DNA of 64,000 nucleotides from CAWGCE01 sp964480915. Lineage in GTDB: Bacteria; Planctomycetota; Planctomycetia; Pirellulales; Pirellulaceae. The DNA is taken from contig CAYZRS010000026.1 of assembly GCA_964480915.1 (NCBI GenBank), positions 3,447-67,446 of the forward strand, written 5' to 3'. A model generated the notes under the pieces. It did not search any database and was not told the DNA's origin. It was given only the letters and a program-made list of their open reading frames with translations. A program made the translations under genes and the position numbers. How positions within the stretch are numbered: the stretch's first letter is position 1; the number at the start of each line of letters is the position of its first letter. Below are positions 1-8,194 of the stretch, piece after piece.

Positions 1-558
1 GTTCCTTTGCCGCGATCGAGCTAACAACAGCATCCAGCCGGACATTAGGACGATCAAAAGCGTCAGGATGAAGGCTGCCATGAGCGTTATTCCATCCATC
101 CCGCGGGTTGACGGAGCGCCTTGGGCCACGTCCAGAATCAAGGGATCGTTTTGCAATTGCGTCAGCAGCGGCGCCGTATGAAATCGAAAGTTGCCGAGGA
201 ATACCAACGCCAACAGGCAGACGACGAGCGGGTAGACAAGAGAGGCCGCCAACTGCCGATGGAGCTGGATGAGTCGCTGCGTGTGTTGAGAATGAGCCTG
301 AAATCCATCAGCGATCGAGTCGTCGGTAACTCCCAGATTTAGCCATTGTGCCGTTTCCGATGTCGAAGCCTGGGCCATTGACGCCGACGCAGAGGCGGCG
401 ATCTGCTCTGCGGATGACGCGTCTGATTCCGCTGAAGCGTCACGTAAGGCGTGCGAAGACTGGTGCGGGATGTTGTGCCGCGGAGCGACCGTCAGATCGG
501 CCTCGCGCATGGCCTGCAGGAAGCGATCGAGCTGACGAATCTGTTCGACGGTCGCCAT
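1..558 (-). CDS. Type II secretion system F-domain protein, partial (C-terminus beyond the left edge)
   Basis: A minus-strand frame starts at the ATG at 556-558 and stays open to base 1 (186 residues visible). Residues 1-75 are Ala/Ser-rich and poorly conserved. Residues 100-125 carry the segment RQLAASLVYPLVVCLLAL, which matches the start of the first long membrane helix of GspF/PilC-type inner-membrane platform proteins. A second hydrophobic segment spans about 156-180. The frame is open upstream to a TGA at 715-717 but offers no other ATG or GTG, so 558 is the likely start. It lies 209 bp downstream of the sigma/one-TM protein pair on the same strand and may be in the same operon. GspF-family proteins usually have two such domains; only one can be seen here. 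F-family membership is fairly secure; whether it serves a real secretion system or pilus cannot be told from this fragment. Confidence 0.65.
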   Translation of the reverse strand, partial: MATVEQIRQLDRFLQAMREADLTVAPRHNIPHQSSHALRDASAESDASSAEQIAASASASMAQASTSETAQWLNLGVTDDSIADGFQAHSQHTQRLIQLHRQLAASLVYPLVVCLLALVFLGNFRFHTAPLLTQLQNDPLILDVAQGAPSTRGMDGITLMAAFILTLLIVLMSGWMLLLARSRQRN

Positions 559-767
559 TTGATTGTCTGATCCGTACCGAGTGCGTTGCAGTGGCCGGGG
601 CCGTGTCGGCGTCAGCTGAGAGGCTCGTTTCGCCTCGTATGAAGTCGCCAGACCTGTCTGAGCTTCCCGGTTCCAAGAAGAGGATGCGTGGCCGGAGGCG
701 ATTTGTCTATCAAATCAGAAAAATATTCAGACTGCAAAGAATGGCAAGAGTCGAAACGACAAAAAGG

Positions 768-1157
768 CTATAGCGCATGCCAGAATACTCGCCGACGTCG
801 TTCCTGAATCTGGCGATAGCGATGGACCAGTCGCCATTCCGTTTCGATACGATCGGGCAGGCGGCTGCCCACGGGGGTGATTGAATCGGCTGCCAGAGGT
901 TCCCGCTCGGCCATCGTCGTCGTGGGATGTGAGTCGGTCGAGGAGCGGGGCAGTGCCGCGAAATAGAGCAAGGCGGCGGCGAGCAGGCAACTGGACCAGC
1001 GTCGGATCGATTCCTTACGTTGTCGGGTACGCGCAGTTTCCAAGACGTGCGGACGCAGATCGGCCGATACCTGTAGGTAGTCGCCCGCTCGGGCGACGAG
1101 ATGTTCGAGATCGGACAGTGGCATGTCGTCGATGGCTGGTGGCTCGAAATCACTCAT
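768..1157 (-). CDS. Small single-TM protein, possible anti-sigma factor partner
   Basis: 129-residue protein. The start MSDFEPP overlaps the sigma-factor stop by 8 bases (ATGAGTGA), which implies translational coupling. Residues 1-55 are acidic and soluble, one hydrophobic segment (SSCLLAAALLYFAAL) lies at about 56-70, and the C-terminal half is Arg-rich and probably periplasmic. I recognise no zinc-binding anti-sigma HxxxCxxC motif. Position directly after an ECF sigma gene and the single-TM architecture are what suggest an anti-sigma or sigma-accessory role; that is inference. Another frame over the same bases (710-1153) gives a Pro/Arg-rich product and is not preferred. Confidence 0.6.
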   Translation of the reverse strand: MSDFEPPAIDDMPLSDLEHLVARAGDYLQVSADLRPHVLETARTRQRKESIRRWSSCLLAAALLYFAALPRSSTDSHPTTTMAEREPLAADSITPVGSRLPDRIETEWRLVHRYRQIQERRRRVFWHAL

Positions 1158-1716
1158 GACCTGCCTCCGCAAATTCGTGCAACAGGATGGCCAGCTTTTC
1201 CAGGCCATATCGATAGCGGCTGGCGGCTGTGTTCGGTGATATTACAAGGACTTCGGCGATCTGAGCAAACGTCATGTGCTCCCAGAGCTTCAGTGCAATC
1301 ACTTCTGACTGCTGGGTCGGCAGCTTCCGCAGCGATTGCCAGATTCGCTGGTAATCATCTTCCTGCTCGAGTTCGTCGACGCGGCAGTAAGTTAGCAGCT
1401 GACTCAGGTCGTGAGCGCCATGGACTCGTGCCTGCTTGCGACGCAGCAGCAGTGCCTCGTTGCGGACCATCCGTAGCAGGTAAGGCCAGGGTGCATCGAG
1501 GTGGACGAGCAGGGAAGGGCGGTCGGCCAACTTTGTCAGCGCCGTATGCACGGCGTCTTCGGCGTCTTGCTGTTGCCGCGCGATCATGCTGGCATAACGG
1601 ACCAGGCGACGTGCCGTAAGGTCGTAGAGCGGGCCCAGCGCAGCCACTCCGAATTCAGCCAACTCGGCTGTCCGGGATCGAAATTCATCGGCGAATGGGC
1701 GGTCGGATCGCTTCAC
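1150..1716 (-). CDS. ECF-type RNA polymerase sigma factor
   Basis: 188-residue sigma-70 family protein of extracytoplasmic-function size. Region 2 is visible at about residues 30-95 (tract YDLTARRLVRYASMIA, followed by the helix rich in DAEDAVHTAL and then PWPYLLRMVRNEALLLRRK). Region 4 is visible at about 125-180 (LRKLPTQQSEVIALKLWE, then the helix-turn-helix MTFAQIAEVLVISPNTAASR). Region 3 is absent, as expected for ECF sigmas. It heads a minus-strand operon with the one-TM protein (8-base overlap) and probably the F-domain protein. The 292 bp upstream are non-coding and should hold its promoter, but I could not identify a convincing autoregulatory site. Confidence 0.85.
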   Translation of the reverse strand: MKRSDRPFADEFRSRTAELAEFGVAALGPLYDLTARRLVRYASMIARQQQDAEDAVHTALTKLADRPSLLVHLDAPWPYLLRMVRNEALLLRRKQARVHGAHDLSQLLTYCRVDELEQEDDYQRIWQSLRKLPTQQSEVIALKLWEHMTFAQIAEVLVISPNTAASRYRYGLEKLAILLHEFAEAGHE

Positions 1717-2008
1717 AACGCTTTTTAGAATGCGCTTCTGCTGGCGATTTGTCTAATCATCGCCAGATTTCACCTGTTTTCGGTTCGGTGTGGCGCGACG
1801 AACGTCTCATTTCGCGAGGCTGATGGTTAGGGCTGTAGCGATTGTCGGCTTCCGCACGAAAACGCCAGAAGATCCTCGGTTCCAGTCGCCTGATTGTCCG
1901 TCGGACGGGACATTCTTGGGGCTACGGTTGCTAGGTATAGAGCCTGTTCGGGCCAGCCTTGCTGAAGAGCCAGCCATCCTCAGAGTTACTTATAGACGAA
2001 GTCCTTGT
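1717..2008. other. Divergent intergenic region
   Basis: 292 bp between the divergently transcribed ECF sigma gene and the SGNH-like gene. It should contain both promoters. I see no strong hairpin, repeat or operator. An in-frame extension of the downstream gene back to a GTG at 1790 is possible but would add about 73 low-complexity residues before the signal anchor, so I treat it as non-coding. Confidence 0.5.
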
Positions 2009-3085
2009 ATGTTACCCAGCGATTCAACCGCCGCGTCGGTGGCCGGTTCCCAAAGGTTCTGCCAGATTTTTCTCGCGGTAAGCGTGTTGCTATTCGTGGG
2101 AATCGCCGGCATGAATTTTGTCGTGAACCCGTATGCACAGTACCTGCCCGCTTGGTTTACTCCCATGGTGCAGACTTCACGGGCTCAGAAAGTCCAACTT
2201 GTCGGAAGTTGTCAGCCAGCACCCGAAGGTCTTATCCTTGGTTCCTCTCGAGTTCTCAAGCTCGAACCCGATTACCTCGAGCGTCAGACCGGGTATCGGT
2301 TTTTTAATGCTGGGATGAACCATGGCAAGACCGAGGATTTTCTCGCGTTTTTGCGATACTACGAGGACGCTTGCGGTCGGCCGCCGAAGATGGTGGTTCT
2401 GGGACTCGACGTCAATGCATTTACGGACGGTTCGCCACCCGACTCGCGATTGCTGAGCAACAAGGAGCTGGCTTCGCGAGTTCCGGAAGCGATTCGCTGG
2501 TCGGATCGTATGCAGCGGTGGCGTGAGCTGTTGAGCTGGCAGCAAACCAAAAATTCACTCAAATCGATCAAGCTCCAGCTGACCTCGGGCGCCATCCCTA
2601 GCCCGGTCGAATCGTTCCGCGCGGACGGCCTGATCGTCTATCACCAGCGCGAGCGCGAGCTATCAGAGGGCGTTTACGATTTCTCCGCTGCGCTCGAGTA
2701 CAACAAAAACGAATACAAGCACCTGTTCCGTGCATTCAAGAAGATGTCGCCGTCGCGCTGCCGAGTGTTCGAGGTGATGGCCGACAAGTGCCAGGCGGAA
2801 GGTGTCAAGCTGATGGTGTTTCTGCCCCCCATGCACCCTGAGTTGAACGCTCATCTACTTTCATGCACAGAATTCGCTGCACGAAAGTTGCAGGTGAAAG
2901 AGTACGTCCAGCAACAGGCGGATCGGTTTGGGTTTACCTGCTGCGATCTTTCTGATGTGAGCAGCTTTGCAGGCGACCCTCAACTGTTCGTCGACGGAGT
3001 GCATCCTTTGGAGCCCAATACGCGTCGGATGATTGATCGATTACTTACTCCTCAGACTGGAATTGTTGGCCTTGCTGTTCAATAG
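2009..3085 (+). CDS. SGNH-hydrolase-like membrane-anchored protein, partner of the MBOAT acyltransferase
   Basis: 358-residue protein with an N-terminal membrane anchor at about residues 17-40 (FCQIFLAVSVLLFVGIAGM). It then has a GDS-like block I (LILGSSRVLKLEP, about 75-87) with the nucleophile Ser, and a C-terminal FVDGVHPLEP block (about 330) supplying the Asp-x-x-His pair of SGNH esterases. This arrangement resembles the AlgJ/AlgX/DltD-type proteins that take acyl groups from an MBOAT channel and transfer them to an exported polymer. The gene overlaps the MBOAT start, so the two are translationally coupled. The ATG at 2009 places the anchor right after the start; no strong Shine-Dalgarno is visible. 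The substrate polymer is unknown. Confidence 0.75.
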   Translation: MLPSDSTAASVAGSQRFCQIFLAVSVLLFVGIAGMNFVVNPYAQYLPAWFTPMVQTSRAQKVQLVGSCQPAPEGLILGSSRVLKLEPDYLERQTGYRFFNAGMNHGKTEDFLAFLRYYEDACGRPPKMVVLGLDVNAFTDGSPPDSRLLSNKELASRVPEAIRWSDRMQRWRELLSWQQTKNSLKSIKLQLTSGAIPSPVESFRADGLIVYHQRERELSEGVYDFSAALEYNKNEYKHLFRAFKKMSPSRCRVFEVMADKCQAEGVKLMVFLPPMHPELNAHLLSCTEFAARKLQVKEYVQQQADRFGFTCCDLSDVSSFAGDPQLFVDGVHPLEPNTRRMIDRLLTPQTGIVGLAVQ

Positions 3086-4472
3086 CTACATCTTCATTTT
3101 CGTCTTTTTGCCGCTGATGCTGCTGGCGTGGTGGTCGTGCGCGCTCTCGGTGCGAACGCGCCTGGGGATCTTAACGGCAGCCAGTTACATCTTTTACGGC
3201 TGGTGGGATTATCGCTTTGTCGGTCTGTTGCTGCTGTCGACCGTGATTGACTACCACGTGGGGCATCGATTGCACGCTGCCACTGTGAAGTCTCGGCGCG
3301 TGCGATGGTTGATCGTATCGTTGGTCTCGAACCTGGGTCTGCTGATCTTTTTCAAGTACAGCGGATTCTTTGCGGTCTCGGTCAACGCAGTGTGCGATTG
3401 GCTGCGCACCGGTGGGAGCGTTCCGATTCCGGAGATCATCCTGCCCGTCGGCATTTCGTTCTACACGTTTCAGACAATGAGCTATTCGATCGATATCTAT
3501 CGAAAGGAAGCAGAGCCGACCGACAGCATCTGGCACTTCGCGGCCTACGTCTCGTTGTTTCCACAGCTCATCGCTGGGCCGATTGTGCGCTACAGCGAAC
3601 TTGAGAGTCAGCTGCGAAATATCAACACGCGGATCGATTGGGATAAGTTTGCTCAGGGCGTCCTGTTTTTCGTGGTCGGCATGGTTCAGAAGGTGCTGTT
3701 GGCAGACACGATTGCTGGGAAAATCAATCCGCTCTTTGCCGACTACACGGAATTGCAGTTTTTTGGCGCCTGGTTTGCGATGCTCGGCTACACCTGCCAG
3801 CTCTATTTCGACTTCTGTGGCTATAGCAATATGGCGGTCGGCCTGGGCCGGATGCTGGGATTCGAATTCCCTCAGAATTTTGACTCGCCTTACAAATCGG
3901 CAAACATCGCCGAATTCTGGCGCCGCTGGCACATGACGCTTTCTTTCTGGCTGCGAGACTATCTTTTCATTCCGCTCGGTGGCAGTCGTCGCGGTCAATG
4001 GCTGACGCTGCGGAACCTGGTGATCGTGATGTTCCTCGGTGGACTCTGGCACGGAGCCGGTTGGACTTTTGTCGTTTGGGGGCTGTTCCACGGCGCGATG
4101 CTCGTCGTCCACAGCCTGTCACGGTCGGCATGCAAATTTCGATTGCCACGTGTTGCTGGTATTGCGATGACGTTTTTCTTTGTCGTGATCAGCTGGACGA
4201 TTTTTCGCTCGACCGACATGACGATGTGTTCCGAGCTGTGGATGTCGATGTTTGGTATTCGCGGCTTTGAATCAAGCCCACTGGCGGTCATGGGTGGCGC
4301 CTCGGCGGTGGCCGTGCTGGCCGGTCTGTTAGGCATCATCTTTGCAGCTCCCAATATCTGGCAGCTGCGAATCAGAGCGAGCGTGCCATGTGCTGTGGCA
4401 TTGTCCTTGGCCTTTGTGCTGTGCGTCTTGCGTTTTGACGGCGATAGCCCTTTTCTGTATTTCCAATTCTAA
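3072..4472 (+). CDS. MBOAT family O-acyltransferase (AlgI/DltB-like)
   Basis: Polytopic membrane protein of about 466 residues. Family signatures are visible: LPVGISFYTFQTMSY, FPQLIAGPIVRY, the NIAEFWRRWHMTLSFWLRDY block, IPLGGSR, and the catalytic-His motif GGLWHGAGWTFVVWG. MBOAT proteins of this type move acyl groups across the inner membrane for O-acetylation of exopolysaccharide. I chose the TTG at 3072 because it gives the canonical family N-terminus (M)LFNSYIF and has GGAA 9 bases upstream. An ATG at 3033 would add 13 residues and deepen the overlap with the upstream gene. The pairing with the SGNH-like gene (overlap of the stop at 3083-3085) matches known MBOAT/SGNH two-gene acylation systems. 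Confidence 0.9.
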   Translation: MLFNSYIFIFVFLPLMLLAWWSCALSVRTRLGILTAASYIFYGWWDYRFVGLLLLSTVIDYHVGHRLHAATVKSRRVRWLIVSLVSNLGLLIFFKYSGFFAVSVNAVCDWLRTGGSVPIPEIILPVGISFYTFQTMSYSIDIYRKEAEPTDSIWHFAAYVSLFPQLIAGPIVRYSELESQLRNINTRIDWDKFAQGVLFFVVGMVQKVLLADTIAGKINPLFADYTELQFFGAWFAMLGYTCQLYFDFCGYSNMAVGLGRMLGFEFPQNFDSPYKSANIAEFWRRWHMTLSFWLRDYLFIPLGGSRRGQWLTLRNLVIVMFLGGLWHGAGWTFVVWGLFHGAMLVVHSLSRSACKFRLPRVAGIAMTFFFVVISWTIFRSTDMTMCSELWMSMFGIRGFESSPLAVMGGASAVAVLAGLLGIIFAAPNIWQLRIRASVPCAVALSLAFVLCVLRFDGDSPFLYFQF

Positions 4473-4493
4473 GCGTTTCTCGGCGGGGCAATC

Positions 4494-5648
4494 ATGCAAG
4501 TCATTCGTGTTCAGAAACTTACCGAACTGGCGACCGCCTATGCCGAGTCATGGGACCGGCTGGCCGGCTCGAGCCCCTTCACCAGCTGGACTTGGATGTC
4601 GACCTGGTGGAAGTACTACGGGCAAGACAACGAACTCTATGTGCTGGTCGTTAAGGATGACGCCGGCGAGGTGCTGGGGATCGCTCCTTGGTATCAGGAA
4701 TCTTCGACGACTCGCGGGCGTCGCATCAAATTCTTGGGAATGGGCCACGCTTGCAGTGATTACCTGGGGCTGCTGGCGAAGGATGAAGACCTTTCTCGGG
4801 TCTGCCGGGCGATCGCTGAGTGGCTGCATTTTGTGAACGATGACGTCGAACAGAAAAAACTGCACGGCTGGGATTTCCTCAGTGTGGAGGGCGTCTGTCC
4901 GACCGACACATCGATGGCCTGCTTGCGCGAAGCGCTCGATGCGCTGGGGTATCAGATCAACTTTGAGTCGACCCCTAGTTGCTGGCGGAATGAGCTGCGA
5001 GGCAATTGGGATGCCTACCTGGCGGGGCTTTCGAAAAAACGTCGCCGAAAGGTTCGTGACCTGAAACGGAAGTACATCGATACGGGGCGAACGACGTTCG
5101 AATATGCCCAGACGGCCGAGCAAATGAGGCAGTTCTACCAGGACTTTGTCGAGCTACACTGTTCGAGGCGAATGAGCCTCGGTGATGGTGGTTGCTTCGT
5201 TTCGACCGAATTTTCTGGCTTCTTGCGAGAAGTGACCGGGCACTGCTTTCAAGCCGGGAACCTGCTCCTCGCTCGCCTGTTGCTGGACGGCAAATTGGCC
5301 TCGTGCAGCGTCGGCATTCTGCGTGACAAGACTCATTTCATGTATCAGACCGGAATGCAACCCAAGCTGCACATGCACAACCCAGGCTGGTTGATGAACA
5401 TTCACAATATCCTCGAAGGCCATCAGAACGGCGTGGAAGTGATCGACTATCTGCGCGGCGATGAGCCGTACAAAGCGAAATTGGGTGCCGAAGAAGTGAA
5501 GGCCCTAAAGTTTCGTGTCGTCGCGCTTCAGGCCGGTGCCAAGGTTCGCGGAGCGGTCTGGCAACTGCGAGCGACGCTCAAGCAAAATGCCCTGCCTGTT
5601 TTGGGCCTGCTAGGCGGGACGCCTGGCGAAGAGTCGGCCAGTCCCTAG
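4494..5648 (+). CDS. GNAT-like acetyltransferase of the BioF2/CelD type
   Basis: 384 residues. The N-terminus has the W-D-R-L...SSPF-TSW-TWMSTWW pattern, followed by the LGIAPWYQ strand. The C-terminal GNAT half contains the LSKKRRRKVRDLKRKY block and the GKLASCSVGIL and FMYQTGMQP strands. These are features of the BioF2-like (CelD/BcsL, FemAB-related) acetyltransferase family, which acts in exopolysaccharide or cell-wall modification. It starts 21 bp after the MBOAT stop with a GGCGGGG stretch before the ATG and is probably co-transcribed with the two upstream acyl-transfer genes. The exact acceptor is unknown. Confidence 0.8.
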   Translation: MQVIRVQKLTELATAYAESWDRLAGSSPFTSWTWMSTWWKYYGQDNELYVLVVKDDAGEVLGIAPWYQESSTTRGRRIKFLGMGHACSDYLGLLAKDEDLSRVCRAIAEWLHFVNDDVEQKKLHGWDFLSVEGVCPTDTSMACLREALDALGYQINFESTPSCWRNELRGNWDAYLAGLSKKRRRKVRDLKRKYIDTGRTTFEYAQTAEQMRQFYQDFVELHCSRRMSLGDGGCFVSTEFSGFLREVTGHCFQAGNLLLARLLLDGKLASCSVGILRDKTHFMYQTGMQPKLHMHNPGWLMNIHNILEGHQNGVEVIDYLRGDEPYKAKLGAEEVKALKFRVVALQAGAKVRGAVWQLRATLKQNALPVLGLLGGTPGEESASP

Positions 5649-5689
5649 GACTCGGTCGCCGATTCTCGCACGGTGATGCACTCGTCGGC

Positions 5690-6778
5690 TCAATCATGGA
5701 ATGCTTCTGGCGTGGCGCCGGGCAGATCTTCGGCCGACCAGCAGCGATAGTCACTCGGAAGATCGGGACGGAACGTATGGCAGGGAATCAGCGTTTCGCC
5801 ATCGATCGTGAGTGAGCCGCCAGGGATCAGAAGGACGCCCAAGCAGACGGCAGCGACCCATTCCGGCCAGCGACGAGGCCGAGGTCGCGTCGTCATGATG
5901 GAACGAATCCGTTGTTCGGTAATCTCCATCGCATTCATGCCTGCGGCACCGACAATCGGGTGCAGCTTGCATTTCGTTTCGAGGACGGAGAGTAGGCAGT
6001 GGGCGTAGTAACTGGGTGGATAGTCCAGTAGGGCAAGCACTTCTGCGTCGGCGCATCGCTCACATTGGTAACTCGACTCGCGAGTCCCCCACCAAGCGAG
6101 CGGGTGGAACCACCAAACCGTGTCGACCAAGAGGCTGAGAATGCTGGCTGCGGTGTCGCCGCGACGCACATGGACAAGCTCATGGGCAATGATCGGTTCG
6201 ATCTGTCCGGCGCCCTTGTCGCCGACAACGGCGATCGGAAGGACCAACGTGCGCCGCCAATAGCCGAAAATGGCCGGGCCGATATCACTGTTGGTGACCC
6301 GAATGTCGACACGACGGACGTTCAATTGCGTACTGACGACCGCAAAGGCCTCATCGACGGCTGGCGGCGTCGGAATTCGCTCTAAGGTTAAAGCGCGTTT
6401 CAATGCCAGCGCCCGGCCGGCCGTTACCACCAGCTTCAAGAGGCCGCCGCAGATCCAAACGAATGCCAAAAGCTGCATCGTAGAGGTGCCGATGTGTTGC
6501 ACGAACCACTCTGAGGACGCACTGCCAAAAGCCCGACTTCCCAAGCTCTCGGCCTGAGCAATCTCGACTTGGCACCAGCTGAAAAAAGAGAAGCGGCTAC
6601 CGCACAACGGTGGCGTCAAGGATTTCACAAACGTGATCATCCACAGCAGATGAATCGCTCGCGGCCGGTGACGTAGCCAGGTTCGTGACAGCACGACGAC
6701 CACGGCAAACAACAACGAGATCTGCCAGAGCTGCGTCCAGGCCAGTCGCTGGAAAAGCTCCCACTGAGCGTCGCTCAT
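5690..6778 (-). CDS. BlaR1-like M56 family metallopeptidase
   Basis: 362-residue membrane protein. Several N-terminal hydrophobic segments (for example QLWQISLLFAVVVVLSRTW and LLAFVWICGGLLKLVV) precede the zinc-peptidase motif HELVH in PIIAHELVHVRRGD, with a downstream CERCADAEVL segment supplying the third zinc ligand. A further TM segment (WVAAVCLGVLLIPGG) lies near the C-terminus. The family senses envelope signals and cleaves a BlaI-type repressor. No penicillin-binding sensor domain follows the last helix, only about 45 residues, so the ligand is probably not a beta-lactam. The start overlaps the blaI-like stop by 4 bases (ATGA), the usual operon arrangement. Confidence 0.88.
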   Translation of the reverse strand: MSDAQWELFQRLAWTQLWQISLLFAVVVVLSRTWLRHRPRAIHLLWMITFVKSLTPPLCGSRFSFFSWCQVEIAQAESLGSRAFGSASSEWFVQHIGTSTMQLLAFVWICGGLLKLVVTAGRALALKRALTLERIPTPPAVDEAFAVVSTQLNVRRVDIRVTNSDIGPAIFGYWRRTLVLPIAVVGDKGAGQIEPIIAHELVHVRRGDTAASILSLLVDTVWWFHPLAWWGTRESSYQCERCADAEVLALLDYPPSYYAHCLLSVLETKCKLHPIVGAAGMNAMEITEQRIRSIMTTRPRPRRWPEWVAAVCLGVLLIPGGSLTIDGETLIPCHTFRPDLPSDYRCWSAEDLPGATPEAFHD

Positions 6779-7158
6779 GATTCGCTCTCCAGTTCATCTA
6801 GGAGTTCGCGAAGTTTCGCGAGATCGCCCTCGCTGACACCTTTCTGTTGAATCAGGTGTTGCAGCAGCGGCAGCGAGTTTCCGTCGAAAAGATCGGTCAC
6901 AAACTCATCGACCGCATCCTTGATGACCCGCGCCGGTGCGACCTTCGGTTTGAACACTTTAGCACGCCCCTTAAGCGTCGACGTGACGTAGCCCTTCTCT
7001 TCGAGTCGATTGAGATACGTTTGAACGGTTGAGTAGTCGGTAGGACGCCGGCGATGGACCAGTTCGTCATGAACTTCCCGTGCAGTGCCGCTACCGAGCG
7101 TCCAGAGGACGCGAGCGATCCCGGTTTCCGCTTTCGACATGGGGCGTCGTTTCGCCAC
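6775..7158 (-). CDS. BlaI/MecI/CopY family transcriptional repressor
   Basis: 127-residue winged-helix protein. The recognition part is visible as TDYSTVQTYLNRLEEKGYV (about residues 40-58), followed by the wing and a helical C-terminal dimerisation region (ending SEGDLAKLRELLDELESES). The GTG start at 7158 has a strong GGGAG Shine-Dalgarno 6 bases upstream; an internal ATG at 7140 is less well placed. It pairs with the M56 peptidase immediately downstream. Three BlaI-type operator-like sites lie in the 240-bp divergent region upstream, so autoregulation is likely and control of the DUF4397 gene on the other side is possible. Confidence 0.9.
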   Translation of the reverse strand: MAKRRPMSKAETGIARVLWTLGSGTAREVHDELVHRRRPTDYSTVQTYLNRLEEKGYVTSTLKGRAKVFKPKVAPARVIKDAVDEFVTDLFDGNSLPLLQHLIQQKGVSEGDLAKLRELLDELESES

Positions 7159-7198
7159 GGCTAGCTCCCGCCAAAAAAAGTTCCGTCGTAAAGTGCAG

Positions 7199-7216
7199 CT
7201 ACAGATGTAGTTATAG
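7199..7216. promoter_or_regulatory. BlaI-type operator-like site 1
   Basis: CTACAGATGTAGTTATAG. The first 12 bases are an inverted repeat CTACA-GA-TGTAG that fits the TACA..TGTA core of BlaI/MecI operators. It lies 41 bp upstream of the repressor GTG start. Assignment by motif and position only. Confidence 0.55.
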
Positions 7217-7267
7217 CCGAGCGGTCAGCAAATTCAACAGTTTTGATCGCCCTTCGACTGGTCTCAG

Positions 7268-7286
7268 CTACAGATGTGGCTATAAC
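7268..7286. promoter_or_regulatory. BlaI-type operator-like site 2
   Basis: CTACAGATGTGG followed by CTATAAC. It is identical to site 1 in 11 of the first 12 bases and lies 69 bp from it. It falls in the middle of the divergent region and could serve either promoter. Confidence 0.5.
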
Positions 7287-7307
7287 GTCCTGTGTGAGGC
7301 AGTATAG

Positions 7308-7319
7308 GTACATTTGTAG
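7308..7319. promoter_or_regulatory. BlaI-type operator-like site 3, facing the DUF4397 gene
   Basis: GTACATTTGTAG contains the perfect TACA-TT-TGTA inverted repeat. It lies 40 bp from site 2 and 73 bp upstream of the DUF4397 start codon, consistent with control of that gene by the neighbouring repressor. Confidence 0.45.
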
Positions 7320-7392
7320 TTGTGACGAGGAGCCGCCCGTGAATCGATTCTCAAACGTTAGAAATACCCTTTATTTGTTGGAGAATCAGAAC

Positions 7393-8112
7393 ATGAAGAA
7401 ATTGTTTTTTGCAGTCGTATGTGCTCTTTTCGTCGCTTCACAGGGCGCGGCCGACGTCCGTGTCTTGCACCTGTCGCCCGACGCACCCGAAGTGGACGTG
7501 TTCCTGGGGGCGGCCGACGACCCGACCAATGCGGTCCTCACGAACGTACCGTTCACGGGCGTCTCGCCCTATCTTCCGGTGCCCACGGGTAATTACTTCA
7601 TCGATGTGACGCCGTCAGCGGGCGGTTCGCCGGTCATCAACGTCGATGGACTCGCTGTCGATGGGGCCACCGATTATTCGATCGCCGCCGTGAACGCGGT
7701 CGCTTCGATTGAGCCATTGGTCCTGGTCGATGACAATACGATCGATGCGGGCAACGCCCGAATCCGCTTGGTTCACGCATCGCCCGATGCACCCGAGGTC
7801 GACATCAGCGTGGATGGAGTGGGCGTCGTTTCCACGTTGAGTTTCAAAGAGAATTCGCCTTACCTGACGTTGCCCGAGGGTGACTATACCGTGCGGATTC
7901 TGCTGGCGGGAACGAGCACACAGGTTTTCGAGGTTCCAAATCTGCAGCTTGACGCCGGCACCGTCTACTCGGCGTTTGCAGCAGGATTTGTCGGTGGCAG
8001 CGGTGCTCAGGCGTTTACTGTGCTCCCAACGGTCGACGCGGTGCCGGAGCCGATCATGTCGCCGCTGTGGATGATTTTCGTGTTCATGGGGATGGCGAAA
8101 CTCAGACGATAG
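7393..8112 (+). CDS. Secreted DUF4397 protein with PEP-CTERM-like tail
   Basis: 239 residues. A Sec signal peptide (KKLFFAVVCALFVASQGAAD) is followed by two DUF4397-type beta units. They open with nearly identical strands, RVLHLSPDAPEVDVFL (about residue 22) and RLVHASPDAPEVDISV (about 122). The C-terminus reads VPEP, then a hydrophobic stretch (SPLWMIFVFMGMA) and KLRR, matching a PEP-CTERM/exosortase sorting tail. The ATG at 7393 has GGAG about 10 bases upstream. The function of DUF4397 is unknown; the tail predicts surface or envelope location. It is transcribed away from blaI, with BlaI-like operators in the shared upstream region, and ends in a strong terminator. Confidence 0.85.
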   Translation: MKKLFFAVVCALFVASQGAADVRVLHLSPDAPEVDVFLGAADDPTNAVLTNVPFTGVSPYLPVPTGNYFIDVTPSAGGSPVINVDGLAVDGATDYSIAAVNAVASIEPLVLVDDNTIDAGNARIRLVHASPDAPEVDISVDGVGVVSTLSFKENSPYLTLPEGDYTVRILLAGTSTQVFEVPNLQLDAGTVYSAFAAGFVGGSGAQAFTVLPTVDAVPEPIMSPLWMIFVFMGMAKLRR

Positions 8113-8132
8113 CAACAGCATGACCGACAAAG

Positions 8133-8171
8133 ACAAGGGCGAACGTCAAAACGTTCGCCCTTGTGGTTTTT
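8133..8171 (+). terminator. Rho-independent terminator after the DUF4397 gene
   Basis: A perfect 14-bp stem (8133-8146 with 8151-8164; GGGCGAACGT pairs with ACGTTCGCCC) has a 4-base CAAA loop and is followed by GGTTTTTC. It also sits at the 3' end of the convergent oxidoreductase gene (ending at 8195) and may serve both directions. Confidence 0.85.
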
Positions 8172-8194
8172 CTATCGCCGCTACAGATCGCCGG

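Noticed and set aside
710..1153. Alternative minus-strand protein ending in a hydrophobic stretch
   Set aside because: It runs in another frame of the one-TM protein, which has a coupled start with the sigma factor and a more natural composition.
3171..4112. Minus-strand frame of 313 codons opposite the MBOAT gene
   Set aside because: Product is Arg/His/Gln-rich and lies antisense to a clear MBOAT enzyme.
5690..7158. Beta-lactam resistance module
   Set aside because: The BlaR1-like protein has no penicillin-sensor domain and no beta-lactamase or PBP gene is next to it.
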